Origin: Spirometra erinaceieuropaei
Taxonomy: Eukaryota > Platyhelminthes > Cestoda > Diphyllobothriidea > Diphyllobothriidae
Assembly (NCBI GenBank): GCA_902702965.1
Contig: CACRXP010000384.1
Coordinates: forward strand, 234,344-298,343
Length of the DNA stretch: 64,000 bases
Reading direction: 5' to 3'
Below are positions 35,485 to 49,600 of the stretch, one piece after another (the stretch's first letter is position 1; every line of letters begins with the position of its first letter). The position numbers and the translations under genes are program-made. The notes below the pieces were generated by a model that saw nothing but the letters and a program-made list of their open reading frames with translations, made no database searches and had not been told where the DNA came from.

Positions 35485-37500
35485 TAGGGCTAAAAGTAAC
35501 CACAAATCACTCGATTTCGTAAACGTAAACGCATATTATTTTTCTTTTGACGCGTTTACTTGCGACGTGACTTGTCGAAATGCCAGTTGTCGGCAGGGCC
35601 AGATTTCGATGTGCCATGGTTCAAAGGAGTTAAAATATTTGGTAGTCAGAAGAAAACGTGGCGTACGAACGTTATTTTCAACAAGATCTCGTCAGGCTAG
35701 TATAGTTATGTAGGACGCAGGACAGTGAATGAGAAAATAAAAAAGTTAATTTTTAAAATACAGGATAGGCATGAGCGGAAGAAGGCAGAAAGTTGTGTGT
35801 AGTTAGTCAATCTTCGACCATGGTAAGCGCGGATCCTGAACGAGGTTCTTCTGGGCGCAATGGGTCGGTTTTCGTTACCTGATGGCGGCCGCTCCAACTG
35901 TTACCAACATACATGGTCTCAGTAACTTAGGGTAGATCGAGGGCACCTTATAAACCATACAAAATGCTTCAGTGGGATTCACATGATGTCCTGAATCCAT
36001 CTCATGCGCACCGATGGCACTAACTATGCTCCTAGTTTCACCTTTTGCCAGCCATGCTGTAAGGTGCTCTCGTATTTTTTTGGAAAGCAGCCACTCGTAC
36101 GTGGTTTACGAATGGCCAGTGATCGTTAGTTTATTTCATGGAAGAAGGCTTTAAGTAACGCTCATTTCTGCACACGCTCTAAAACTGTTCACATGTATTT
36201 TATAAAAAAAATTTTCTTTTAAAATAAAGTGGCTGCTCAGAACGTACCATATTATCATAAATAAAGGCAATAAACGTCATAAGCATTCTGTTTATGTGGG
36301 ACAGTAGGTCAAATTTGCAGATTACACGATGACATTCTGAAAAAATGTCTCAAAAGGCCTGTGAGCATTTAGGCTAGGAATACATCAGTTAGTGTAAAGC
36401 AACTGCTAGAATAGCATATAGTCCTGACGTGAAATGCTAAATGAAGTAACTCGGTTTATACGATCATTTAAAACGGATTCCTGCATTTATAAAATTGGCT
36501 GATTAAAAATATATTTCATTTAAGAAAGACATTTAATATTAGCCTGATTGCTGCACTCATTTTCCTGATTTGAGTGTGGAACACGCTCACTCGTTAATCG
36601 TAAAGCATTGGGTTCAGGATGGACATCGTTAATATTATGTTCAGATGGCCACTTATATAAACAAGGAACTTAAATATGATTGGTTAATTTTAATAAATGG
36701 GCTGTAAGTAAAAATTTTGTTTTCCTTAACTTTGTTTATAAGGTCTTATTTGCACCGAGTTTTAGGCCTTAAGCAAGGCATAAACAGCGACAAAGAATAA
36801 AATATTATACGATACATTTGCATGAAAAACGAATGTTCTACCGGTAGTGGAGGAATATGATTGTACTTAATGTCAAGAGTGTACGATTTGTTTGTTTTCT
36901 GAAAAACGGTGAATGTTGTTTCCAGACAGACTGATAAATGTGAAATTGAAAATATTAGCAGAAAAAGTGAGAAAACCATTCAAGTTTTACACGTTATTTT
37001 TTCAATTAAAGGTGACTGCAGTCTACTCAAGCAGGTCCAGACCGTTAAAGGTTGGACGTATCAATTTGATTCGGACCATGGCTTTACTAACGCACATGCT
37101 TACTTGCCAGCGCTGTCAGACGATTAACTGCAAGTCAGGACTTACTTTCAATCGACCCATAATGTCAACAACGGAAGATATGAATAATTACAGACTTTCT
37201 GTTTTATATAGAAGGCTACGTGAAACTTGCATTAAAACATGACCAATAGTGATATTCTAAGGGTCTTCAATGGTAGAGAACGTAATAAAAAATCGATTAT
37301 TTTTCCAAATTATATCTACTGCGTTCTTTGGGGTAAAACGTAAGAACGGACCACAACGGTGCAGCTGGTTGTTATGCCCTAAACATAACAAAAAGGCCTT
37401 TTTGTCTTCGCAATCCCGCAAAATAAATGATTAGAAACGTTTATAATAACCATGAGTCCCCACCGCATGAATACATTAAGCCTTGCGTACTTTCGTTCAC
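35485..37500. other. No gene recognised; upstream of the first identified transporter exon
   Basis: AT-rich with short unrecognised frames. If the transporter's initiating exon or promoter is in the window it should lie here or further left, but no ATG exon with a matching donor could be singled out. Confidence 0.4.
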
Positions 37501-37507
37501 TTATTAG

Positions 37508-37664
37508 GTGTCAAGTAAATCGGCTAAAAATTCTAAACGCTGTCTACCGAACTGCTTTGGAAATGCGGACAAGAACGCCGACAGATCGAATTGTTACAGA
37601 TGGCTGATTCTTGCAGTGGTGGCAGTTGCAATCTTTCTGGACAACGTGCTTCTCAGTTCTGTAG
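37508..37664 (+). CDS. Transporter exon a: cytoplasmic N-terminus and TM1
   Basis: Begins after ACTTATTAG and ends at the donor G|GTAAGA in phase 1. It encodes a Lys/Asn-rich tail, then [20 protein letters not shown]. The codon before the exon is an in-frame TAG at the acceptor and there is no ATG inside, so the start codon must be in an upstream exon. Confidence 0.88.
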
Positions 37665-40600
37665 GTAAGAAACCTTCTCTTACTTTTACGGGAAAAATTT
37701 ACCCTAGGTCTCCTGTGGGACAAACCATAAAGTTTAAAGCACATCGTGCTAGTGCGGACATCGTGTTGCCTGGTCTTTTTCTCTAAATATCAGGCGAGCA
37801 CATTCGTAATTCGGAACAGAACCTCCAGCAGTCAGCTACTGGCCAGATCGCGTCCACAACGTAAAAGATCTGCAAACATGTTGCGTTCGAGCCTAAAGCG
37901 TGCGGACGTTTTAAGGCGACGATTTTGTACTGCGATTATTCTTTTTGAGTCCTTGACTTGCAGTTGTTGACTGATCTCATAAATGCTGACTGAAATTCTG
38001 AAGCGCAGTGTTCATCAGGAGGGATTCTTTAGGTGCGGTTTCCGTTTTTCTTATCTCGCGGAATTATCCCATAATAGTGTAGATACGCTAAGATGTCGGC
38101 TTGAAAAGGCAATGCTTTGCGGCCGTTATGAGGAACATCGCCCTCAGTGAAATTACCATTAAAATACTTTACATGTTTTTATATTGATTTTAGATGCTTT
38201 CATAAAGTTAGCAATATTTTGTATTACCTCAGTGTTTTACAAATTTTATAATCTAAACAGATTTTATTTTGTTTTGAAGAAGTGTCAAATTATGTGATTT
38301 TGTAAGATCTTATAACATCACATCAGTATGTTTAATAATGTGCCTTAATGTGTTTACTGAATAGTCCGAGTTTGTTGAGACCATTTTCAATGCTAACATA
38401 CATGAGAGTGTATTTTTCTTTATGCGGAAAGTAGGCAGTATATTCATTTAAAACCCTAGACGAAAACGCATAATAAGGTCGAGGTCAGAGTCATTCGCGC
38501 ATTGTAAAACATTTCTCCAAACCAAACATGCACTTTTATCGACTAGACACCTTAAAGTGGACGTGATTTCCAACCAGAAAAACACGGGCATTACTATTTT
38601 AAAAAACGTGTACATTCAAATCTACAATGGCATCGAAAATTAACAGAGACAACGCAGACGTCCTCAGTGGTCATTTTTAACTAATTTTGGACTAAACAGA
38701 TTACATCCAAAAAACAACATCCTGGCGCGTCCGAAATATCATTGGATGGTCACTCACGATGCCCAAGATTGCAGTCTAATTAACGAATAGCTAACAGCAG
38801 AAAACAGTTTATGAGATTAGTCACTGATTGCAAGTTGCGCACATTTGTGGAATACGATAGGCAGATTCTTATGTCAGACCAGTTACTGCGTCCAACTGTA
38901 TCATCAGTTTGGCTTATTTCGAATGCAACAACGGTGCATAATAATATGCACTCGCAGGAAAAAGACGTTTTTCAAATTGACTTTTCGGATTTTCATGCGA
39001 ACGCGTCGAAAGTGATGTGGTCGACAAGACAAAGACTCCCAATCAAAAATCAGGGAAAACGGAGTGATTTGGACAACTTTTACTGTGTTGGAGGTATGTA
39101 CAGACAGCCTCTGTAGGCGGACGTCCCGAGCACGCTCCACGCAAGTTTTCTGTGTCCGCCTTCGAGGTGCTGAGAACCAGTGCGTGTGTGCGTCTTTCGG
39201 TATCTCCGCGTCCGCCAGCCAATCAGAGGTGGGACAGCGTTGATTGACCTGGAGCACTCGCGAGGCTTGTGACAAGTCACGATCGTCCCAGCAGCGTATC
39301 GACAAGGAGTGTGAGGCGGACAGGAAGGCATCGTGGAAAAGGCGAAGAGAGAGGAGACGCGAACTGCCGCAGACTCATAAGCAGAGACGGTCGCCGAGAA
39401 GTGTGATGGAGGTGCAATGAGCTCAATCCTTATTAGACGGAGGGAAGAATGCAATAGACTTCGGTCTCAGGTACAGTGAAAAAAAGACCGGCGTAACGTT
39501 TCGAATTCTTACTCGACATCTACCTCACATGCAGCCGACGATAAGGGTAATGAAAAGACAGTAGGCTCAGTTTTTAATGGCATGATACCGACACACAAAC
39601 ATTTGCCTACAGTAATTAACAGCACGTGAGCCCACCGCCATAGTACATATCTGAGGGGGTGATTGCTTGTTAGTCCGCAGCCGAGTCTGTAGCGCGTCTA
39701 GAGGTGGAACTCAGGAGTTGAAGGAAGGTCTCGACTGTCGAATCCTGAAGAATATTTGCCACCGGTTACGTGGCATAAGAACGTCATGAAATGATTTCAC
39801 TAGAGACATATCTAAAAGAGGGCAAAGGCACGATCACTGGGACAATAAATTTATTTGCCCGAGCTTTCGAACTCGAACTGCAGTTCATCATCAGAGACTA
39901 CTTCAGTGCAGCAAATTGTGATCATTTATATCGCTTGTCCTTGCGGGGAGGGAGGGGGAGTACGTCCGTGGCTGGGTAGGGTTTGTGCCGCCTGGTCCAC
40001 GATGTTCCCCTGGCGTGGTGACGCCGTTTGTAATTCGCGACGGTGTGAGCAGCGCCACCTGGATGCGTGGGCTGAGCGCGTGATAACACGCAGGAAAATC
40101 GATGTGTCTGTTGACAGAGTTGATGTCCGACACCCACCCCTCTAGCAGTTCTCGCCCCGTCTTGTTGCCGGCTCACGTCAATATCCGTGTGTTGGCGAAG
40201 TCGAACTCATGGCCTTCCTCCAGCGTGTAAGTGGTGACTTGAGGTAGTGAATCGTCTCTCAGAACGACCCGTTTCGGCGCAAGTATTTGTGAGCTGAGAC
40301 GTCGTCTTGTTTGGCCTGTGTAGTAACAAGGATAGCTATGACAAAGGATTTGATAGACTGGGCCCGACTGCTCACCTGCGTCCAGCCGGTCCTTCATTTT
40401 CATGATCATGCTACGCATCGTAGGCGCCGGATGATAGGTGATGTCCTCGCCTAACTCTGACGCAGTGCGTTCTGTAGCCTCGGACACATTTTTTATGTAC
40501 GGTAGGGAGTGCCAAGCTGTTAGTGCCTTTCTTCCGTTTGTCCGGCGTGGGTGCGTGCGTATGAAGCGACTGATAAAACTCTCTGGGTAGCCGTTGTTTG

Positions 40601-43600
40601 TTAATTGGTCCCGGAGATGCCGTACTTCTTGCATCTTTCCTTCGGGCTTGCTACAGTGCGATCTTACCTGGTCGAAAAGCTCCCTCATACAGCCCCGTTT
40701 TTGCACCAATGGGTGGTTGCTATGATAGTTGAGGGCCTGGGTTGTATCGGTCGCCTTTCTGTATACTGTAGTGCTAAGTTCACCGTCACGTGTGCGCGTC
40801 ACGAGCACGTCCAGTAAGGGTAGTTTATCGTCTTACTCGTCTTCTCTTGTAAATTGACATATCTTTCTAAGCTTCTCCATGAATTGTGTTAGCAGGCTTA
40901 CTGCGATCAGAAAATAAAGATATCGGTCTGGCTTTTGTAAGTTGAAGTGCCTTAAGTGACGCGTTGGGTTGGAGAGAAGAGTCGTCCCTGTGCATTTTTT
41001 TACGACAGCAGGCCCACCAGGAGGCCACTTAGTATGCTGTCATCTGCTCGTTCATTGCTATAATACATCTCAGAACTGCACTGCGAGCAATTTCCAATTC
41101 AATTCGTAAGCCAGCGATTTATGCGGTTAGATTTGTATGCGACATGGAACTGACAATTCGCAAATAAGAGTTCGGCTTTGCTGGGGATGTCTGTCTAGTT
41201 CAATACGACAGTTTAACACCTACAGTTTAAGGACTCAACAATGAATTCCTTTTTCACACCCGATGGTGAACGCGTGTGCTACTGATTACTGTAGGCATGT
41301 GGTTACCTAGCAACGGCGTTCCATGTATTTCGTTCTCGTTATGTCTGAATTACTTTATCTGCGCATGCCGCCCATGTCAGGTTCAAATGAGAACCTGTAC
41401 TGCCAAGCTAACTGACTTCATGTCCCAGCGGTACATATGCTTCTACATTACTTCTTGGAAAGCGTTATAGGCTTAAATCGGCGTTCTACTTACGTTAATA
41501 ATGTGTACTAATTGTACGTGGTCAATGATATCGCGGCTTACGTAGTGCTCCGATGGAAATTTTCGTCTTAGGCCAGAAGTCCAGAGCGGACGGGAGTTTG
41601 TCTCCTGAGCCAGTCTACAGCTTAATGGTTAACGCGTTTCGACTGTCTAATCAGTTTCATCTCCCAAAGAATATCGAGGGCGCGGATTTATTTTCGGGTT
41701 ATTCGAGTTCTTTTCGCACATGATCAACCTGCTTCCGATCCACCGAGATTCCCTCTCAAGGGACAGTCGATCGCCAGCATAAATGCCATTGTCGCAAATG
41801 TGGCTGGTGTTGAATCACAAGTCATGGGAAAGAGCAGAGCCGTCAAAAGCAGGAAGCGTTCAGCGCAGAAAGACACCATTGCAATTGTACTCGTTTTAGA
41901 CTGGCCATTAAATCTCTGTGTGATCTGTGACTGTTGCGATATCAAGTATAAGGGCACTGTCGCGGTACTATATATCTGCGGTAAACCACCGACAAGGCAA
42001 ACAAAATCGGCATGCTGATGGAATGCCAAAGAAAATGTTGCTATTACGCAATCCTAGAATAAGTTGTTTATTTAACGGATATATTTTGAGCATAGCGAAG
42101 AGATATCCAAGTTTTCTTAAGAACTATTTGTGAGAACTGTCTTGAAGCAAATGGTAGATATTTTTCACTGTATGCAAATATCATCAGCTCACAGTATTGT
42201 TATTAATATGTAAACGACAGTTTGTATGATTACAACCAGTTTGTGCTTTGAAGGCTTCCTTGCACAAACAATATTTTGAACAAAACAAAATGACTAACGC
42301 TCCCTACTTTTTTAAATCTGTTATTATCTAGCTTAGTTAGTATTAGTTAAAATAGGTAACATTATGAAGACAAATATCATCGAATGTAACTTAATTCGTA
42401 CGATACTTTCGTTACTAGGACCCCTCTTCTGGACCAGATTTTTGAGTTCGGCCGAAACGTCCTTTAAAAATCCTGAGTAGATTGCAGCCAGTATAGAGAT
42501 AAAAGCCAAATATATGTTAAAACACGCATTTTGAAGTCTGGTCGACCTACTACAGAGGTGAAGCAATGAGAGTTATTTTGAACAGTCAAATACGACTGGG
42601 CCAGCCAAATGTCTCGACTATTTTGTCAGTCAGTATAGATTTTATTATTGATTTTCGATGTTCATGTAACTTCAAACAACGTAAAGGTGTGGTATATGAT
42701 TGGAGTTATTTATTATGGAGGGTAAATGAGTTGAAGTATAATAACTGGCGATGTGTGCTAAGAAAGGAAATAAAAAAGGCCCTGCAGTGGCTGTTGCTAT
42801 ATGATAGCCAATAAGTTATAAAGTAGTCATATGAGTCAGAACAGTACAGTGCTGACATTGCTGCAAAGGACAATTAAATTCATTTACTGTTAACACCAAA
42901 TGGCAAAAAACGGTTTCAATTGATGACATTTATCCAAGTTTGTGTTGACGAGCGCCTCTTAAACGACAACCTATTTTGTTCATTACAAATGTCCGCAAAA
43001 TGAGAAACCACGGCCATAAAGCACATCAAATTTTTAATAGGCCGCCTGTTGCGGTTAGGTCTTTTTGTTTAAATTATCAACCGGGATCTTTCAGTGTTGC
43101 TAACCTGAATATTCATGTGCGGATCAGGATTTTAATTTTTTATCCACCCTTCTCCTACAGTTCCCATTGTGCCTGATGTCCTGATGACATTCAAGACTAA
43201 AACTGCGGTAAAATCATTGTTGGAACACAGCGGTAACAATTGCACCTCCGGAGCACCCGTAGTCGACCCTATGCTGGACGCCATGAAGTACTTGACTCCT
43301 CTCCCCTCATCTACACAGCCGACTCTGTCGGAAGGTGATTTTCTCAATTTGACAGCGGCCACTGAGCAGGAGCGACGCGAGGTTGTACAAGCGTTGCAAA
43401 AGCTAAAGACCCTGGCTGAGGACTGCAACATGAATACCACAGAGATTGCTGCGGTGGTACAAGAAGCGCGCATGGACGAGGAAAATCTTGCAGTGGGGAT
43501 ACTGTTTGCTTCGAAGCCACTTGTACAGCTAATTGTCAATCCGATGATCGGACCGCTGACCAATAAGTGAGTTGCTCGCTACCCTCAAAATCAGCACATC

Positions 43601-46600
43601 AGTGGCAAGGTGCCTATTCATTAGTATTCGTAGCAACGGCCTCTGTAAGCGTCTTCTCAGCGCGTTATAGGATGACCGCATGGTGGGCCGCGAACTACTA
43701 CAATACAAGCGCAGATTTTAAAAGACAGTTTGGGACACGATCACTGAATTTGCCAATTTCGCCCTCGGAATTTTCACTTCGATAAAGTGACGCTAACATA
43801 CACTGAGTGCCTGATCTCATGAAATATTGCCTGAAATTCTGAAATGCAGTTTCTATTAGGAAGAATTACTTAGGTGAGGGTCTAATATCGATTATGAAGG
43901 AGCATAGCCGTATAAACCTCTGGATCTCCCAGAAGTTGGCCTTTAAATGCATTTCTATACAGACATCTGCAGGAACCGCGCTCGATAAAAATGGCAACTA
44001 AGGTTGCATGCGTTTGTCACATTGATTTGGATGTTTTTATGAATTCGAATGCATATATTATAAATAACATGAATAAAATATGTCCCTATCTACTCTTCTT
44101 GTAGAAAATCGCGTATTTGTTGAATTTTATACCTTACAAAGATGTGTATTAAACGTTGGAAAGCTTTTCTAATTCCCAAGTTCAGGGCATGACCGGTCTC
44201 ATGAAATGTTGGCCGAAATTCCCAAATTGAGTTTTCGATTACGAAGGATTTATAAGGTGGCGTTGTAACATTATCATGTAGCATAATCCTATGGACTTTC
44301 GGACTCGTCAGGATGTTGCCTTTTGAATACATTTCTTTCTAACCTCCCACTTGTTTTGTAAAAGACCACATTTTCTTCACATTTTATACTCAAAGAAAGG
44401 GTATATTTAGGTTATGAACAAGTTTACCTTTTCCTGAAAAATTTGATCCTGACCAGCCGTTACATAAGCGTTTCATGCCTACTTAATTGCAGTAGTATTA
44501 ATAACAAAGGTTTCTGGAAGCGTCCTTTCATCGCGTTATAGGATGACCACATAGTGAGCCGCGAGCTATTAAAGTCCAAGCGCAGATTTCAAAAGACAGT
44601 CTGAAAAACGGTCACTGAATTTGCTAATTACGCCGTCAAATTGTCCACTTCAATAAAGTGCCGATAACATGCAGTGAGTGTCCGATCTCATAAAACATTG
44701 GCTGAAGTTCTGAAATGCTTTTCGACTAGAAAGATTTCCTTAAGGGGTCTAATAGGGATTATCATGCAGCATAGTCGTATAACCTTTCAAATCTGCCAGA
44801 AGATGGCGTTGAGTTGCATGTCTCCGCAACCTCCTACAGAAATCCTACTTTCTTATCCAATATGCTGACTTGTGATATTGCACTATGACGGGTTGCGTTA
44901 TGATCATATCCTACCGATCGAATTGTTTGAGAGAGGAGGAAGTTTTGTGCATTTTGGCAAAAGACCACGTTGTCTAGGCGCGCATTATAAACACCCGGAT
45001 CACGCCTGTTACAGTTATTCGGACCAAACTGGATGACGTCTCCAAAACCAACGGTAAGTTTGAAGAGAATATTTACTGCTTCCTGTAAGGGTCTACCAGT
45101 GCGAACAGTCAAGAAACAATCTCGGCAAATAAGGCTCGATTTATTCTCTGTCGGATAAACACCATCATGTCTTTAATTGCCTCAACCGCATGGTTTCTTT
45201 AATTTGTTAATTACATGCTATTGGAAATTGCTGACAAGAGCCTAAACGACCTGTTGCATGTTTTTTCATTTTTCTGTCCAAAGGATCGGATACTCTATTC
45301 CTATGTTTATTGGTCTCGTCATAATTTTTGGCTCAACGATAAGTAAGTTCCCTTTTGTTCCTTAACGCATCTTCTGCTTTTGGAGTTGTCTTATGTGTTT
45401 ATCTTAGCTGTAAGATGCTCCCTTTTAGTGTTTGCCTTTGCCGAGAGCTACCTACTCCTTCTACTGGCTCGGTCAATACAAGGCGTGGGTTCCGCCTTTT
45501 CCACTGTCTCCGGTATGTCTGAGTAAAAATTCAGCATTCTTGTAATGCTTTTTATTTAGTTCTTGATTTATGTGTAATTTAAAAGCTTGCATGCGGCATT
45601 TATACACACAATTGCCATATCTAATAACTAACATCTATTATCGCAGATCCTTGGATTTCCGGTTGCACGGTTTAATGTTTCTTCAGCCCCCATCTGCAAT
45701 GAGAAATGTCGATGTAGTTGATATTTCATAATCATTGATGTCTATGGTCATGGGATGCGATATGGTGGCCAGGGTTATATTTGGGCCAAACTCTTGTTTT
45801 ATCTTCATCAGCAATCGCGGCAGACGACAGCATTTCAACGCAAAATGATTCCCTTACCATTTGTCTTTGGCAGCCACCTAAAATTGAATTTATGTCAGTT
45901 GTCAAAGTATCACACTTAATAGGCTACAGCTAAGATAGAATTTGACACAAATTCCATTAGATTGAACAACTGCAGCGCTATGTGCTAAGGCCATCCTAAT
46001 GATGCAATATATACAACGCATTGAGACACAAATGCAAATATTATAAGACCCGATATGCGTCTCAACATGTGTGGCGTAATTGCACTACATAAGATTCCTT
46101 TCTTTTCGGATATACTGTTAGAGGACTTCTTTTTTCACAAAATGCTGAACGTACTGGCAAACAGTGAAAAAAAATTTGAAAAGCTCAACTTAATAGCAGT
46201 TTGAGGACAGTATCATGGGGCACGTCGTTATTGTCCCAATTCCCAGTCAAAATCTGGTTCTCGAATGGTTGTCTGACGTCAGTGCGAAAGATTCATTCCG
46301 CATAAATTCTTACAGAACTGGAGGATTGTAAGGTGACGCAACTGACTCTGTATCAACTGGAGTCAGATAGATTCAAATTAACTGATATGCCAGAATTTTT
46401 GCTAGTGCTTGGCCACCTACGTTTGCTTGTCCTCAAGATTAAGTGCACACGGATACCCGCGAGACCTCATCTGGTCAGAACAAAGAGCTGCGTTTGCACT
46501 CGCACAAGAAGTCGACAATTTAATGTGCTTTGCCTTGTTCCCGTAAGGCAAACAATTTGCGGATTTTATGGTGAGACTTCCACGTTAGACGGAACTTCGT

Positions 46601-49600
46601 ATCACTCGAGTTTGTTTTGAGGTCAAGACTCTATATCATCCTTACTATGCTTGTCAAGTAATGTTCGTTTTTAATTATGGGGATGCTTCCTGCGTTTTAA
46701 ACGCATCAAAGTCATTATTTTCGTTGAATACGCATAATACGCTATATACTTCGATTTTTTCCGTGCACATTACAGCGGTAAATACACATGAGCAACATTT
46801 ACGATGATATGTAAGCCTTGATGGCACAATTTAAGATACATGCAACCCCTTTTTACATTTGGACGCCTATAATATTAAGCACTCGGCATAATAAAAACTA
46901 ATTAATTTAAAATTGTTAATTTTGGTTAGCCCACGTTATTTGCGTAAATATCGGAGGCGCACATTATTTTGCAGGTATGGGTACGGTGGCCACATTATAT
47001 AAGGATTCGAAGGAGAGATCACGGGCCTTCGGGTGTGCCCTCTCTGCACTCGCCCTTGGACTACTAGGTAATAATCGTGCGCAGATGGTTTAATTGATTT
47101 TCAACCCTATTTCTATGCAATTTTATAAATGATGTGCTAGCGCATTAAATGTTATACGACAATCTGTAATGCATTTTTGACTAGAAAAGAGTACGTAAAT
47201 ATGGTGGTAATATTGATTACCGCGCAGCATGCTTACAAGTTATATCAGGTTTTTAGGCAAACGGTTTCTGAACGGACTTCTTTTCTGACATCCCTAAAAA
47301 ATTTTGCTATGTAGAAATTGATCATTTCAACTGCAGACACTTTTTGCATTTGGGTTAGGCGCCCATGTAAAGTTTAATCTACCTCATGAAGGCCTGCAGA
47401 CAAATATTCGTTCCTTTACTCACTCGAAGAGAAATTACGTTTTCTGTTAATTATATGCTTAAAGGAAGGCTATAATTTGCTTCAAAAAACGTTTTTTTAA
47501 TTCTGAGTATTTTTGAACCCGGATTGCCTTCAAGCTTGCATAGAGACGTTTTGCGTCAAGGCTGTATATTTACTCTGTACCGAAAATCATACATTTTACA
47601 TGCTTCCAAGAGACGACAATATGTGTTTTACAAAGTTAAACAGTGAATTCAAACTATGCCGCAGAGACATGACTTTATGTAAACAAACAATTTTCGATCT
47701 TGTGTTTAACAGATAGAAACTTTATAAACCCGAATTATACCCGTATTTAAAGAATAAAATTTACAGAAGACCTAAGTTTCTTTTGAATGGGGAGAAGAAT
47801 AGATACTGACATGCATATTTTCTATGAGACTTGGCGCTCGACGTCATACGTAAAGGCCTCGAATAAAAGTACGACCAAATTACAGGGCCCATAAAGAATC
47901 AAGCACCTTATGAATCTCTTTGTCTTCTACCGACGTACCGTTCACAATCGATGGCAGAACATACGACTAAATCAAAGAAACGCCCATGGGTTCTCCAATA
48001 TCCAGCATATTTGGGGAATTGATCCTACAAGAGCTGAACAAATTTGCTTTGTTCCACCACAAACCTGCGTTCGGACGCCGATATGTGAAAGATACATTCG
48101 TCATTATTAAAAAGAATAAACTATTGGCTTTTCGAAACACGCTTAACAACATCATCTCCACATCCAGTTTACAAAGAAAGACGAGGACGCTGAGGAACTA
48201 CCCTTCCTAGACGACCCTATGGTAAACGCAGCATTACAACATGCAGAAAGGCGGCCAATACAACCTAGATCCTCATATATCATTACAACCACCTATTGAT
48301 GCACAAACGGGGCTGTTTAAGAGCGCTTTTCAACCAGGTAAGAACGCACTGTAGAAAACTCGAAGGAAGAATGAAAGAACTACAACATCTCATGGATCAA
48401 TTATAAAGACCGGCTACCCAAATAGTTTCATCAGCCGCTGCAAGTAGATTGATTCACTACGGACATACGCAAGGGAGACGCCAACCATTTGACACTCCCT
48501 ACCGTACATAGAAAATGCGTCCGAGGCTACGCAACGCATTTCGTCTGAGTTAGGCATGGGCATCGGCCATAATCCGGCGGCTACCATGCGCAGCAGGATC
48601 ATGAAAATGAAGGATCAACTGGACGCACTTGATCAATCGGACGTAGTTTATCAAATCCCGTGGCATAACTGTCTTTGCCACACCACACGACGTCTCAGCT
48701 CACGAATACTTGCGCACAAACGCGCCGTTCGGAGAGGCGACCCATTACCTCAAGTTATCAGTCACACGCTGGAGGAAGGCCATGAGTTCGACTTCGCCAA
48801 CACGCGGATATTGGCGTTAGCCGGCAACAAGACGGGGCGAGAACTGTTGGAGGCGTGGGTGTCGGACACCAACTCAATCAATAGACGCATTGATTTTCTT
48901 GCGTGCTATCACGCATTCTGCCCACGCAGCCAGGTGGCGCAGCTCACATCGCCGTGATGTAAAAAAGCCGTCACCACGCCGGGGGACCTAGCCGCAGACG
49001 TAATACCCTCTCACCTGCCACCTCATGGCACAACGATATAAATGCTCACGCGTTGCTGCACTCTAGCAGTCTCTGATGATGAACTCAAATTCGAGTTCGA
49101 AAGCCAAAATCAAAAGGTCTACCGTTCCATTGATCGTGCTTTCCTTTTCTTTTAACCAAGAACCTGGGCTGCGCATATTCTCTTTCATTCTATGAGATAT
49201 ATTTTAATTTAGATGGGCATCGAATATCTATAAGAAACACTCATAGAGCTGAAATATTCATTTATTACAGAGTGTGCTTTTTGCAACCATACGAAAAGAT
49301 GTTGCTCAAAAAGTCGTTATCCTAAAGTAACTGAAATATCTTTGGATTATGCTGCGCCGTGATTAATTTCACTATCCAACTTATGTAACATTTTACAGTC
49401 CAAGACGCATTTCATAATCTCGAATGATATTTCGTGATCCTACACACAACGATATAAATGTTCACACGTCGCTGCACTATAGCAGTCTCTGGTGATGAAC
49501 TCCATTTCGCGTTCTAAATCTAAGGCCAACAAACCCACCGACCCAGTGATCGTGCCTTCGTCTTCTATTAAACAAGAACCTTGGATGTGCAAATTGTCTA

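Larger units (their letters stand above)
37665..43160 (+). other. Transporter intron a
   Basis: A 5.5-kb phase-1 intron, GT to AG (TTCTCCTACAG). It holds fold-back element FB5, a GC-rich block and a minus-strand PLE, listed separately. The remainder (40965-43160) is AT-rich with unrecognised frames. Confidence 0.85.

Noticed and set aside
37544..37744. Minus-strand frame opposite exon a
   Set aside because: Antisense shadow of the TM1 exon.
38904..39454. Two overlapping minus-strand frames of 124-133 codons
   Set aside because: They lie over a GC-rich block where stops are rare; no recognisable motif or splice sites.
41927..42040. [13 protein letters not shown], reminiscent of the Ty3/gypsy RNase H end (HRPG...NADALSR)
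   Set aside because: Only one short motif, with no RT, RNase H body, integrase or LTR around it; could be chance.
43132..43563. Minus-strand frame of 143 codons
   Set aside because: Shadow of transporter exon b, whose plus-strand translation matches the SLC18 family.
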